Assembly (NCBI GenBank): GCA_003533975.1
Contig: DQCL01000029.1
Span: forward strand, 1-12,891
Reading direction: 5' to 3'
DNA from: Octadecabacter sp.
GTDB taxonomy: Bacteria; Pseudomonadota; Alphaproteobacteria; Rhodobacterales; Rhodobacteraceae
DNA: 12,891 bases
Shown: one piece after another, positions 1 through 8,288 of the stretch
Position numbering within the stretch: the stretch's first letter is position 1
How the letters are laid out: each line of letters begins with the position of its first letter
The notes under the pieces: model-generated
Databases searched by the model: none
What the model was told of the DNA's origin: nothing
Seen by the model: only the letters and a program-made list of their open reading frames with translations
Program-made: the position numbers and the translations under genes

Positions 1-146
1 TACTATATTAAAGTAGAGACCTAGATGTAAAATTACCGCTCAGAATTGTAACTCAAGACTCCAAATGGCTGATATAATTGTAAAGATTTATCAACGTCCG
101 GTTAGAACCCATACCTACCGCCGCTCATTATGCTTCAAACGCTTAA
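1..146. other. AT-rich non-coding edge
   Basis: This stretch precedes the stop codon of the LysE-type gene. It is visibly richer in A and T than the haem genes (not computed). I found no open frame, tRNA-like fold or convincing terminator in it on either strand. It could be a gene boundary or the edge of an acquired segment; the left context is outside the window. Confidence 0.5.
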
Positions 147-764
147 TCAGCTACGATACGTCGCGATCTTACAGCTGGCAAAGCAGAAATAGACGCCCAT
201 AACACCTTCAATCCAACGGCGTGCTTTGGAGTAAGCGGCAACAACTGGTGGCGTAGAGAACGCGACTGCGTAGATCACATGACCAACAGCCGAAATAATG
301 CTGGTGCCAACCACAACTAAAGCTGCAACCCATATGGGAGCCTGTCCATCCATCGCGAGAGACATAATGGCGATCCAAACCAATGCGGCTTTTGCGTTGG
401 TCATTTGGATGATCAATCCGCGTTTGTAGAAGGCAGCCATTCCGCCAGTTAGTCGGATCTCTCGAACATCTAACTCCTTGACGGTAAGGGCTGATTTGAA
501 TGCCCTGTAGGCCAACCAAAGTAGGTATCCGGCACCAATAATTTTCAGAACTATCATCAACGAAGCATAAGCCGACACGAGCGCTGTTAGGCCCAGAGCG
601 GTCAGCGTTGACCAACAGAACGTGCCGGTTGCGATACCCAAAGCCAGTGCCTTACCCTCGGATCTACCGACAGACATTGAGGTGCCAATGACGGCAAGGA
701 TATTCGGGCCTGGCGTGAACATCCCGATCATGAAAACGCCGTAAGCCATTAATATTCCAGCCAT
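147..764 (-). CDS. LysE/RhtB-family amino-acid exporter
   Basis: Probable inner-membrane exporter of the LysE/RhtB superfamily, which expels amino acids or related metabolites using the proton gradient; the substrate cannot be told from sequence. The protein has the family's N-terminal signature TPGPN (residues 17-21 from the chosen start) after a first hydrophobic segment, then several further hydrophobic segments, including a long one near the middle and one near the C-terminus. From the ATG at 762-764 it is 205 residues, the usual family length. The frame is open further upstream to a GTG at 807-809, which would add 15 residues. A GGAGG at 785-789 (minus) fits neither start well: it lies inside the longer form and about 20 bases before the shorter start. 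The gene is more AT-rich than the hem genes beside it and may have a different history. It lies 91 bases downstream of hemE in the same direction. Confidence 0.85.
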   Translation of the reverse strand: MAGILMAYGVFMIGMFTPGPNILAVIGTSMSVGRSEGKALALGIATGTFCWSTLTALGLTALVSAYASLMIVLKIIGAGYLLWLAYRAFKSALTVKELDVREIRLTGGMAAFYKRGLIIQMTNAKAALVWIAIMSLAMDGQAPIWVAALVVVGTSIISAVGHVIYAVAFSTPPVVAAYSKARRWIEGVMGVYFCFASCKIATYRS

Positions 765-833
765 ATAAGGTTCAAATATAGCGGCCTCCAATTTCAGAAC
801 AGTTTGCACATATTACGTTCATAACCAAGGTCG

Positions 834-855
834 GTAAAGTCCGCGCAGCGGACCG
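834..855 (-). terminator. possible hemE terminator hairpin
   Basis: Reading on the minus strand, two bases after the hemE stop codon comes a perfect 6-bp inverted repeat, GTCCGC-TGC-GCGGAC (positions 853 down to 839), followed by only three T residues. The stem and position fit an intrinsic terminator between hemE and the LysE-type gene, but the T tract is short, so termination may be weak or absent. Confidence 0.4.
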
Positions 856-1893
856 TCACTGACCTTTGCGCACGGTATCAATCATCAGTTGCACGTTTTC
901 GGGGTCTGCGTCTGGCGTGATGCCGTGGCCGAGGTTGAAGATGTGGGGGCCGTTTTGAAGGGCGTCGACGATGCGGCGGGTTTCGGAGACGAGGGCGTCG
1001 CCGCCTGTGACCATGTGGGACGACTTTAGGTTGCCCTGTACGCAGCCGCCTGTTTGCACGTTGTCGGCGGCCCAATCTGCCGTCACACCGTCATCCAGCG
1101 CGATGCAATCCGCGCCGATGGCGGCGTGCAGGCCGACATATTTCTCGCCTGCGCCACGGGGGAAGGCGATGATCGGGGTGGTCGGGTATTTTGCTTTGAG
1201 CGCTGCGACGATGCGGGCCATTGGTTTGATGGAGTAGTTGAGGAAGTCATCGCCCTTAAGGGAACCCGCCCAACTGTCGAACAGCTTGACGACTTCGGCG
1301 CCCGCTTCGATTTGCATGGACAGATAGTCAATTGTGCCTTCGGTAATGATGTCGAGCAGCCCCTCGAAGACGGCTTTGTCGGTCTCTTTTAGCGCGTGGG
1401 CCGGACCCTGATCTGGCGTGCCTTTGCCAGCGATCATATAGGTCGCGACGGTCCAAGGTGCGCCAGCAAAGCCAATGAGGGTTGTCTCAGATGGAAGCTC
1501 ACGGGATAGGATTTTGACTGTCTCATAGATTGGCGAAAGGGTGTCGTGGATTGCGCTGACAGGTTTCAGCGCCTTTAGTTCGTCGGCCGTTGTGATGGTG
1601 GACAAACGCGGACCTTCGCCCGTAACGAACCAAAGGTCGGCACCCAAGGCTTGGGGTAGCAACAGGATGTCAGCGAATAGGATGGCGGCGTCGAACCCGT
1701 AGCGGCGGATCGGTTGCAGGGTGACTTCGGCTGCGAGTTCGGGATTGTAGCAAAGGGATAGAAAATCACCGGCTTGCGCGCGGGTGGCTTTGTATTCGGG
1801 CAAATAGCGTCCAGCCTGTCGCATCATCCAAATCGGAGGCGTCGGCAGCGTTTCACCTGCTAGGGCGCGAAGTATTGTCTTTTGCGTGCTCAT
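856..1893 (-). CDS. hemE: uroporphyrinogen decarboxylase
   Basis: Cytoplasmic enzyme that removes four acetate carboxyl groups from uroporphyrinogen III to give coproporphyrinogen III, a step on the route to haem and bacteriochlorophyll. The 345-residue product carries the N-terminal family signature [16 protein letters not shown] at residues 19-34 and the FADIL segment with the catalytic-type Asp at about residue 75. It also has the second signature [13 protein letters not shown] and the C-terminal FNLGHGI element. Length is normal for the family. I chose the ATG at 1891-1893 because a GGAGG lies five bases upstream; a longer reading from a TTG four codons earlier would place that ribosome-binding site inside the coding sequence. 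hemE diverges from hemC across about 90 bases, so both could respond to common regulation. A hairpin follows its stop codon. Confidence 0.97.
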   Translation of the reverse strand: MSTQKTILRALAGETLPTPPIWMMRQAGRYLPEYKATRAQAGDFLSLCYNPELAAEVTLQPIRRYGFDAAILFADILLLPQALGADLWFVTGEGPRLSTITTADELKALKPVSAIHDTLSPIYETVKILSRELPSETTLIGFAGAPWTVATYMIAGKGTPDQGPAHALKETDKAVFEGLLDIITEGTIDYLSMQIEAGAEVVKLFDSWAGSLKGDDFLNYSIKPMARIVAALKAKYPTTPIIAFPRGAGEKYVGLHAAIGADCIALDDGVTADWAADNVQTGGCVQGNLKSSHMVTGGDALVSETRRIVDALQNGPHIFNLGHGITPDADPENVQLMIDTVRKGQ

Positions 1894-1985
1894 TTTAGCC
1901 TCCAATTGCTTTGTGCTGGTGTCTCGTTTGGGCGTTGCTGAGTCAAGTGGTTGTAAGGGCCACGGGGCGCGGCTAATTGTGCATT
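1894..1985. promoter_or_regulatory. divergent hemE-hemC promoter region
   Basis: This 92-base gap must hold the promoters of both haem genes. For hemE, the minus strand has TTGACT (plus positions 1941-1946), a good -35 match, but no good -10 at 17-18 bases. For hemC, TTGTAA (1951-1956) and TAATTG (1974-1979) are 17 bases apart, but the second is a poor -10 match. A GGAGG ribosome-binding site serves hemE. No comparable site precedes the hemC ATG. No clear operator repeat was recognised. Confidence 0.4.
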
Positions 1986-2951
1986 ATGGAATATGATTTG
2001 CCCACAGCGGCCCAGCCTTTGAAAATCGGAACCCGTGGATCGCCTTTGGCTGTCGCACAGGCCCATGAAACCCGCGCGCGCCTGATGGCAGCGCATGACT
2101 TGCCCGAGGATGCGTTTGCGATTTGCGTGATCAAAACTACGGGCGATGACCGCACGCTGATTGACGCAGATATCGCGCTGAAGACGATTGGTAACAAAGG
2201 GTTGTTCACCAAAGAGATCGAAGAAGCGATGTTGCGCGGCGATATTGATATCGCGGTGCATTCCACCAAGGACATGCCCGTTGAGCAGCCCGAGGGGTTG
2301 GTGCTGGACGTGTTTTTGCCGCGCGAAGATATGCGCGATGCGTTTGTGTCTGTGAACCATGCCGGGATTGCTGAGCTACCACAGGGTGCGGTTGTCGGCA
2401 CGTCCAGTCTGCGCCGCCGTGCACAGTTGTTGGCGAAACGTCCAGACCTGAAGGTTGTTGAATTTCGTGGCAATGTGCAGACGCGGTTGAAGAAGCTGAA
2501 TGAAGGCGTTGCCGAGGCGACGTTTTTGGCGATGGCAGGGTTGAACCGGATGGATATGGGCGTTCACGCGACGGGCGCGATTGCGGTTGACGATATGCTG
2601 CCGGCGATTGCCCAAGGTACAATTTCGATTGAACGCCGCGCTGATGATCTGCGTGCACGCGATATGCTGGCGGCTATTCATGATGTGGCGGCGGGGCAGC
2701 AAATGGCCGCGGAACGGGCGTTTCTGGCGGCACTCGATGGATCTTGTGAAACTCCGATTGCGGGGCTGGCGGTTCTGGAAGGCGACCAGATTTGGCTGCG
2801 CGGCGAGATATTAAAGCCGGATGGCAGCCAAGTGTTCACCGGAGAGCGGCGCGGGCCGATTGCGGATGGTGCGGCGATGGGGATTGCGCTGGCGGAGGAA
2901 TTGCTTGGGCAAGCGGGACCGGATTTCTTTGAGGCTGTGGTCAGCGGTTAG
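1986..2951 (+). CDS. hemC: porphobilinogen deaminase (hydroxymethylbilane synthase)
   Basis: Cytoplasmic enzyme that joins four porphobilinogen molecules into hydroxymethylbilane, using a covalently bound dipyrromethane cofactor. The 321-residue product has the N-terminal KIGTRGSPLA, the catalytic Asp in HSTKDMP (Asp96, equivalent to Asp84 of the E. coli enzyme), GTSSLRRRAQ and EFRGNVQTR for substrate and cofactor binding. The cofactor-attaching cysteine is in DGSCETPI (Cys254). Length is normal. The ATG at 1986 is preferred; a TTG three codons earlier at 1977 is also possible. Neither has a good Shine-Dalgarno sequence. The gene is divergent from hemE and its stop overlaps the stop of the convergent FAD-oxidoreductase gene by four bases, leaving no room for a separate terminator. 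Confidence 0.97.
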   Translation: MEYDLPTAAQPLKIGTRGSPLAVAQAHETRARLMAAHDLPEDAFAICVIKTTGDDRTLIDADIALKTIGNKGLFTKEIEEAMLRGDIDIAVHSTKDMPVEQPEGLVLDVFLPREDMRDAFVSVNHAGIAELPQGAVVGTSSLRRRAQLLAKRPDLKVVEFRGNVQTRLKKLNEGVAEATFLAMAGLNRMDMGVHATGAIAVDDMLPAIAQGTISIERRADDLRARDMLAAIHDVAAGQQMAAERAFLAALDGSCETPIAGLAVLEGDQIWLRGEILKPDGSQVFTGERRGPIADGAAMGIALAEELLGQAGPDFFEAVVSG

Positions 2952-4327
2952 TCCGGAATCAACTTCCCAGGATTTAGGATGCCGTTTGGATCAAGTGCGC
3001 CTTTGATTTTGCGCATCATATCGAGGGCGACAGGGTCTTTGCGGCGGCGCATGGTGTTCAGTTTGGACAGGCCGACGCCGTGTTCTGCGGAGAAACTGCC
3101 GCCGAGGTCGGCGACGATGTCTTCGACGGTTTCGACGATTTTATCTTTTAGCCCTTGATCGTCACGCGAGGGGTAGACGCTGTAGTGGATGTTGCCGTCC
3201 CCTAAGTGGGCGACGAAGTTCGGCTCATGATCCGGATCGAGGGCCGCCATAGCAACGCCGACGCGCGTGAAGAACTCAGGTACCAGATCGAGAGGGAACG
3301 CGATGTCGGTGTCGACGATGGGTTGGCGCGCGTATGCGAGTTCAGCGGCGGCTTCGCGGCGGTCCCACATTTCGCGGCGCTGGGTTTCGTTTTGAGCAAC
3401 TACAGCATCGAGGACCGTGCCGTCTTTCATCATGCCTGACATGATTTCGAGTAAGGTTTCATTTACATCGGTATCGGTCGTGGTGGCGACCTCAAGCATG
3501 ATGTTGATATCGTGGGGCGCATCAAACGGTTCGCGCGCGCCATCAATGCGGGCCATATGCACGTCGATATAATTGCGCGGCATATACTCGAATGCCTCAA
3601 CAGCGCCGCCAGTGGCGTCTTGGGTGCGATTGAGCAACGCCAATGCATCAGTCAGCGACGGTGTTGCGACCATTGCGGTGGCATAGGCGCGTGGTTTGGG
3701 GGCGAGTTTGACAATCGCTTTTGTAATGACGCCAAGGGTGCCTTCGGACCCTATGAGCAGTTGACGCAGATTTAAGCCGGAGTTGTCTTTGTGCAGCGCT
3801 GACATGAGGTTGACGATGCGACCATCAGCAAGCACGGCCTCAAGCCCCAGCACCAGATCGCGGGTATTGCCGTAGCGCAGCACGTTGGACCCGCCCGCAT
3901 TGGTGGACATCACACCACCGATCATCGCAGAGCCCCGCGCACCAAAGGTGAGTGGAAAGATAAGGCCTTCGGCGTCCGCGGCATCGTGCAACGAAGATAG
4001 AATCACCCCAGCATCGACCAGAGCCGTGCGTGCGCCGGTATTGATGTCATGGATTGTGTTCATCCGATCAAGCGAGAGTAAGACCCCGCCGGGGGCATAG
4101 GTGCCGCCAACCAGTCCGGTATGGCCGGAAACGGGGGTGATAGATTGGCGCTGTTCGTTGGCCAGCGACATGATTTGCGAGACTTCTTGGGTGGATGCAG
4201 GGCGCAGAACGACTCCCGGTTCGCCGGAGTACTTGCCCGACCAATCCTTTGACCAACGCGCGACATCTTTGCCAGTCAACGCATAATCGGCCCCGACGAT
4301 CGCTTCAAAATTTTGCAACAATGCCAT
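2948..4327 (-). CDS. FAD-linked D-2-hydroxyacid dehydrogenase
   Basis: Flavoprotein of the GlcD / D-lactate / D-2-hydroxyglutarate dehydrogenase family (VAO-type FAD fold), oxidising a D-2-hydroxyacid to the 2-oxoacid and passing electrons on to a carrier. The 459 residues show the FAD-binding half first, with PVSGHTGLVGG (65-75), STNAGG (141-146) and GSEGTLGVITKA. The substrate-domain half follows, with HLGDGNIH (374-381) and SAEHGVG (around 414-419), both characteristic of the D-2-hydroxyglutarate/D-lactate branch. It ends in the typical DPNGILNPGKL. An AGGGG lies about seven bases before the ATG. There is no signal peptide. It converges on hemC with overlapping stop codons. The substrate is uncertain: D-lactate, glycolate and D-2-hydroxyglutarate are all possible, and no GlcE or GlcF partner is present here. 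Confidence 0.9.
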   Translation of the reverse strand: MALLQNFEAIVGADYALTGKDVARWSKDWSGKYSGEPGVVLRPASTQEVSQIMSLANEQRQSITPVSGHTGLVGGTYAPGGVLLSLDRMNTIHDINTGARTALVDAGVILSSLHDAADAEGLIFPLTFGARGSAMIGGVMSTNAGGSNVLRYGNTRDLVLGLEAVLADGRIVNLMSALHKDNSGLNLRQLLIGSEGTLGVITKAIVKLAPKPRAYATAMVATPSLTDALALLNRTQDATGGAVEAFEYMPRNYIDVHMARIDGAREPFDAPHDINIMLEVATTTDTDVNETLLEIMSGMMKDGTVLDAVVAQNETQRREMWDRREAAAELAYARQPIVDTDIAFPLDLVPEFFTRVGVAMAALDPDHEPNFVAHLGDGNIHYSVYPSRDDQGLKDKIVETVEDIVADLGGSFSAEHGVGLSKLNTMRRRKDPVALDMMRKIKGALDPNGILNPGKLIPD

Positions 4328-4402
4328 TCATTACCCCTAGCGATCAAAGCCTACGCAACTTGAGCGCGGAGTCAAAGGGAAGCGTCGAATTTAGGGGGTG
4401 TG

Positions 4403-4479
<77 letters not shown>

Positions 4480-4492
4480 ATGCACAGCGGGC

Positions 4493-4521
4493 GGAATAGT
4501 CGCGCTAGCGCTGCCTGTCAA
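4493..4521 (-). promoter_or_regulatory. sigma-70-type promoter of the tRNA gene
   Basis: On the minus strand a perfect -35 hexamer TTGACA (plus positions 4516-4521) is followed by exactly 17 bases and then TATTCC (4493-4498) as the -10. Transcription would start near 4486, about seven bases before the mature tRNA end, as is usual for tRNA promoters. The 5-oxoprolinase gene on the other strand begins about 80 bases away, so the same gap must hold its promoter as well. Confidence 0.72.
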
Positions 4522-4600
4522 ACTGAAACTGACGCTTTTGGGGGGTTGTTCTTGGTCACGCACCTTGGTCAAGTCGCCAGAGTGGGACAAAGGGCGCGTC

Positions 4601-7600
4601 ATGTCATCAAAACAGTGGGAATTCTGGGTCGATCGGGGTGGTACGTTTACCGATATTGTTGCGCGTACGCCGGGCGGCAAAGTGGTGACACAAAAGCTGT
4701 TGTCAGAGAATCCGGAACAATATGCAGACGCGGCCGTGCAAGGGGTGCACGAATTGATCGGTACGTCGAATCCCCCAACGGGTTCGATTTCAGCTGTGAA
4801 GATGGGTACTACGGTGGCGACCAACGCTTTGCTGGAACGAAAAGGCGAGGAAGTTCTGCTGTTGATCACCGAAGGGTTCCGCGACCTTCTTAAGATTGGC
4901 TACCAAACCCGGCCCGACCTGTTCGCGCTTGAGATTGTGCGCCCGGAGCTTTTGTACACCGATGTCGCGGAGGTGCAGGAACGTTTAAACGCAGACGGAA
5001 GTGTTTTGACGGTATTGGATGAGGTGGCTGTGCGTGCTGCGTTATTGTCCGCGTTTGATAAGGGCGTGCGTGCCGTGGCGGTGGCCTTGTTACATGCGTA
5101 CCTCAACCCTGAGCATGAGATTCGGGTTGCTGAAATCGCGCGTGAAATCGGGTTTACGCAGGTCAGCACCAGTCATGAGGTTTCGCGCCTCGCCAAACTT
5201 GTTGGACGCGGGGATACGACGGTCGTCGATGCCTATCTGTCCCCGATTCTGCGCCGATATGTTGACCAAGTGGCCGGTGCGTTGGATGTGGGGCGTGTGT
5301 GTGAGCGGTTGTTCTTTATGCAATCCAGTGGCGGATTAACGGATGCAGCACGGTTTCAAGGGCGCGATGCAATTTTGTCTGGTCCTGCTGGTGGGATCGT
5401 TGGCATGGTTAAGACGGCTGAGGCTGCGGGACATGACACGCTAATCGGCTTTGACATGGGTGGCACGTCAACAGATGTGAGCCACTACGCGGGTGAATAC
5501 GAGCGCAGCTTTGAAACCGAAGTGGCCGGCGTGCGGATGCGCGCGCCGATGATGGATATTCATACGGTCGCGGCCGGTGGCGGGTCGATCTGCCGGTATG
5601 CGGATGGTCGTTTTCAGGTCGGGCCTGAAAGCGCGGGCGCCAACCCTGGCCCTGCGTGTTATCGCCGTGGTGGGCCGTTGACGGTTACCGATTGCAACGT
5701 GCTTTTGGGGAAGCTGAACCCCGATCATTTCCCCCATGTATTCGGGCCAAATGGCGACCTGCCGTTGGACGTGGAAACGGTTCGCTCTAAGTTCGAAGCT
5801 CTTGCTGCGGACGTCGCGAAAGAAACCGGTGAGGCCCCGCGCGCCGTGGATGATATCGCCGAAGGGTTCCTTGCGATTGCCGTGGACAATATGGCCAATG
5901 CGATCAAAAAAATCAGCGTTCAGCGCGGCCATGATGTGACGGAATATACGTTGCAGTGCTTTGGCGGTGCGGGCGGGCAGCATGCCTGTCTTGTGGCCGA
6001 AGCGCTGGGCATGTCGCGGGTGTTGATCCACCCATTTGCGGGTGTTTTGTCCGCGTTTGGCATGGGGCTGGCTGAGTTGCGCGATATGCGTGAGGTGCAG
6101 TTTGACGCGCCCTTGGGGGATGTTTCCAGAGCAGAGGTTACACTGGCGGAAATGGAGAAGGTCGCTCGCGATTCTGTTTTATCGCAAGGTGCACGTGATG
6201 TGCGCTGCGAACGTTGGGCCTATCTGCGTTACAGCGGAACACAGCAGGATCTAAAGGTTGCCTTTGGCACAGCTGAAGCAATGAAGGCGGCGTTTGAGGC
6301 GGCGCATTTGGCGCGTTTCGGGTTCGCCAGCCCTGAGGCAGACATCCTGTTTGAAATGCTGAGCGCCGAAGCCATTGGTGACGGCGCGGCATTGCCTGAT
6401 CTTGGTATAAAACCGGCGCAATCCGCAGCACCGATTGCTGTGCATGACCGCCCGTTTTATGACCGTTCGTCGCTGGGCATAGGCGACAAGGTGAGCGGCC
6501 CTGCGATCATTCTGGAACCCACAGGCACCAATGTTGTTGAGCCCAATTGGACGGCGACGGTGGATGCATTGGGCAACCTGATGTTGACGTCGGATACCCA
6601 GCAGACGAACCGTCACGCGAGCACGGATGTCGACCCTGTCGTGCTTGAGGTGATGTCCAATTTGTTTATGTCTGTCGCGGATCAGATGGGCGCGACGTTG
6701 GCCAACACCAGCCAGTCGGTGAACATCAAGGAGCGCTTCGATTTTTCATGTGCGATCTTTGATGGCGCGGGGGATTTGGTGGCGAATGCCCCCCATGTTC
6801 CGGTGCATCTCGGGTCCATGTCTGACAGTATCAAAACTGTCATGAAGGGTTGGCCTGACGTGGCTGAGGGCGATGCGTTCATGCTGAATTCGCCCTACAA
6901 CGGGGGCACGCATTTGCCGGATGTGACAGTGGTTACACCGGTGTTTATCGCTGGCAAACCGCGCTTCTGGCTTGGGTCGCGCGGGCATCATGCGGATATC
7001 GGGGGGCGCACGCCGGGGTCCGCGCCGCCAGACAGTCAGCACATCGATGAAGAAGGTGTGTTGATCGACAATGTTCAGCTTGTCGCAAAGGGACGTTTCC
7101 TAGAAGACGACACCCGCGCGACGCTGGCATCGGGGCGCTATCCGTGCCGTAACATTGACCAGAACGTTGCCGACCTGAAAGCGCAAGTCGCCGCGAATGC
7201 GACGGGTCTGGCAGAGTTGAAACGTATCTGTTCCAGCTATGGCGTTGATGTTGTGGCTGCCTATATGGGCCATGTTCAAGACAACGCGGAAGAAAGCGTG
7301 CGCCGTGTTATTGACCGTTTGTCAGACGGGTCTTTTACGTACCAGATGGATACAGGGCAAACGATACAAGTATCTGTTTCAGTAGACAAAAAGACGCGCA
7401 CGGCCACCGTTGATTTCACAGGAACCAGCGCGCAGCATAAGGGCAACTATAACGCCCCATATGCGGTTTGTCGCGCGGTGGTGCTGTATGTGTTCCGCAC
7501 ACTCGTTGGTTCAGCTATTCCGCTCAATGAGGGGTGCCTTAAGCCGCTCACGATCATTGCGCCGACCGGAAGCATGCTGAATCCGACGTATCCTGCTGCC

Positions 7601-8149
7601 GTGATCGCGGGCAATACTGAAGTCAGCCAAGCGGCGTGCAATGCGCTATATGGTGCGCTGGGTGTTATCGCAGGGTCGCAGGCCACGATGAACAATTTTG
7701 TCTGGGGAAATGAGCGGTTTCAGAACTACGAAACCATTGCTGGTGGCACGGGCGCTGGCCCTGATTTCAACGGATGTGATGCTGTGCAAAGTCATATGAC
7801 CAACACGCGCATGACCGACCCTGAAATTTTGGAAAAACGGTTCCCTGTGCGTCTTGATCGATATGAGGTGCGCGATGGGTCTGGCGGGGCCGGCGCGTTC
7901 GCGGGGGGAAACGGGGCACGCCGTGTGATGACGTTTCTGGAGCCTGTCAAAGTGACGACGCTATGCTCGCACCGTGTGGTTCCGCCCTTTGGCGTAGACG
8001 GCGCAGAAAACGGCGCCGTTGGGCGCAATTGGGCGGTGATGCCTGATGGGACGCGACATGATTTGCAGGGCAACGACGAGATCGACTTGCCAGCGGGTGG
8101 GTCATTTCACTTAGAGACACCGGGTGGAGGTGGCTGGGGTAAACCTTAG
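4601..8149 (+). CDS. 5-oxoprolinase (fused hydantoinase A/B)
   Basis: ATP-dependent enzyme opening the lactam ring of 5-oxo-L-proline (pyroglutamate) to give L-glutamate, salvaging a by-product of glutathione and protein turnover; cytoplasmic. The 1182-residue chain contains both family halves. The HyuA half (about 8-660) has DRGGTFTDIVA near the N-terminus, then MGTTVATNALLERKGE, GFRDLLKIG, SGPAGGIVGM, a second phosphate-binding-like DMGGTSTD at about 285-292, GPACYRRGGPLTVTD and CFGGAGGQHAC. The HyuB half (about 677-1180) has ERFDFSCAIFD, the histidine-rich GHHADIGG, and a glycine-rich end, GGGGWGKP. These match the eukaryotic OPLAH-type single chain rather than separate N-methylhydantoinase subunits. 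The ATG at 4601 is chosen because AAAGGG lies six bases upstream; a TTG 21 codons earlier would swallow that site. It appears intact and monocistronic. Confidence 0.92.
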   Translation: MSSKQWEFWVDRGGTFTDIVARTPGGKVVTQKLLSENPEQYADAAVQGVHELIGTSNPPTGSISAVKMGTTVATNALLERKGEEVLLLITEGFRDLLKIGYQTRPDLFALEIVRPELLYTDVAEVQERLNADGSVLTVLDEVAVRAALLSAFDKGVRAVAVALLHAYLNPEHEIRVAEIAREIGFTQVSTSHEVSRLAKLVGRGDTTVVDAYLSPILRRYVDQVAGALDVGRVCERLFFMQSSGGLTDAARFQGRDAILSGPAGGIVGMVKTAEAAGHDTLIGFDMGGTSTDVSHYAGEYERSFETEVAGVRMRAPMMDIHTVAAGGGSICRYADGRFQVGPESAGANPGPACYRRGGPLTVTDCNVLLGKLNPDHFPHVFGPNGDLPLDVETVRSKFEALAADVAKETGEAPRAVDDIAEGFLAIAVDNMANAIKKISVQRGHDVTEYTLQCFGGAGGQHACLVAEALGMSRVLIHPFAGVLSAFGMGLAELRDMREVQFDAPLGDVSRAEVTLAEMEKVARDSVLSQGARDVRCERWAYLRYSGTQQDLKVAFGTAEAMKAAFEAAHLARFGFASPEADILFEMLSAEAIGDGAALPDLGIKPAQSAAPIAVHDRPFYDRSSLGIGDKVSGPAIILEPTGTNVVEPNWTATVDALGNLMLTSDTQQTNRHASTDVDPVVLEVMSNLFMSVADQMGATLANTSQSVNIKERFDFSCAIFDGAGDLVANAPHVPVHLGSMSDSIKTVMKGWPDVAEGDAFMLNSPYNGGTHLPDVTVVTPVFIAGKPRFWLGSRGHHADIGGRTPGSAPPDSQHIDEEGVLIDNVQLVAKGRFLEDDTRATLASGRYPCRNIDQNVADLKAQVAANATGLAELKRICSSYGVDVVAAYMGHVQDNAEESVRRVIDRLSDGSFTYQMDTGQTIQVSVSVDKKTRTATVDFTGTSAQHKGNYNAPYAVCRAVVLYVFRTLVGSAIPLNEGCLKPLTIIAPTGSMLNPTYPAAVIAGNTEVSQAACNALYGALGVIAGSQATMNNFVWGNERFQNYETIAGGTGAGPDFNGCDAVQSHMTNTRMTDPEILEKRFPVRLDRYEVRDGSGGAGAFAGGNGARRVMTFLEPVKVTTLCSHRVVPPFGVDGAENGAVGRNWAVMPDGTRHDLQGNDEIDLPAGGSFHLETPGGGGWGKP

Positions 8150-8239
8150 CGGGAAAAACACCACTGCGCCCAAACCGTGCGCCGAGATTGTCAGTACGTC
8201 GACAGTTCGGCCGTCCGAGGTTGTGCCAAACTGTGTCAA
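8111..8239 (-). pseudogene. galM: N-terminal remnant of galactose mutarotase
   Basis: Just downstream of the lactonase gene, on the same strand, a frame starting at TTG 8237-8239 (weak GGA upstream) reads VLTQFGTTSDGRTVDVLTIS and then AHGLGAVV, counting the preceding codon. This is the pattern of the start of aldose 1-epimerases (FGTxxDGRxVxxxTI followed by a hydrophobic strand). About 27 codons match that pattern, down to about 8159. The frame then runs without similarity through the complement of the 5-oxoprolinase 3' end to a stop at 8111-8113. The rest of the ~330-residue enzyme is absent. I read it as a gene cut off about ten bases from the 5-oxoprolinase stop codon. Family assignment is from memory of the pattern and was not searched. 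Confidence 0.55.
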
Positions 8240-8288
8240 AACGTTTCCAAGTGGCCCTATCAGTTTATTGGCCGAGGCGACGTTGAGT

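Noticed and set aside
5468..6031. 187-codon minus-strand frame within the 5-oxoprolinase gene
   Set aside because: It lies opposite conserved HyuA motifs; its arginine- and histidine-rich composition is typical of a shadow frame.
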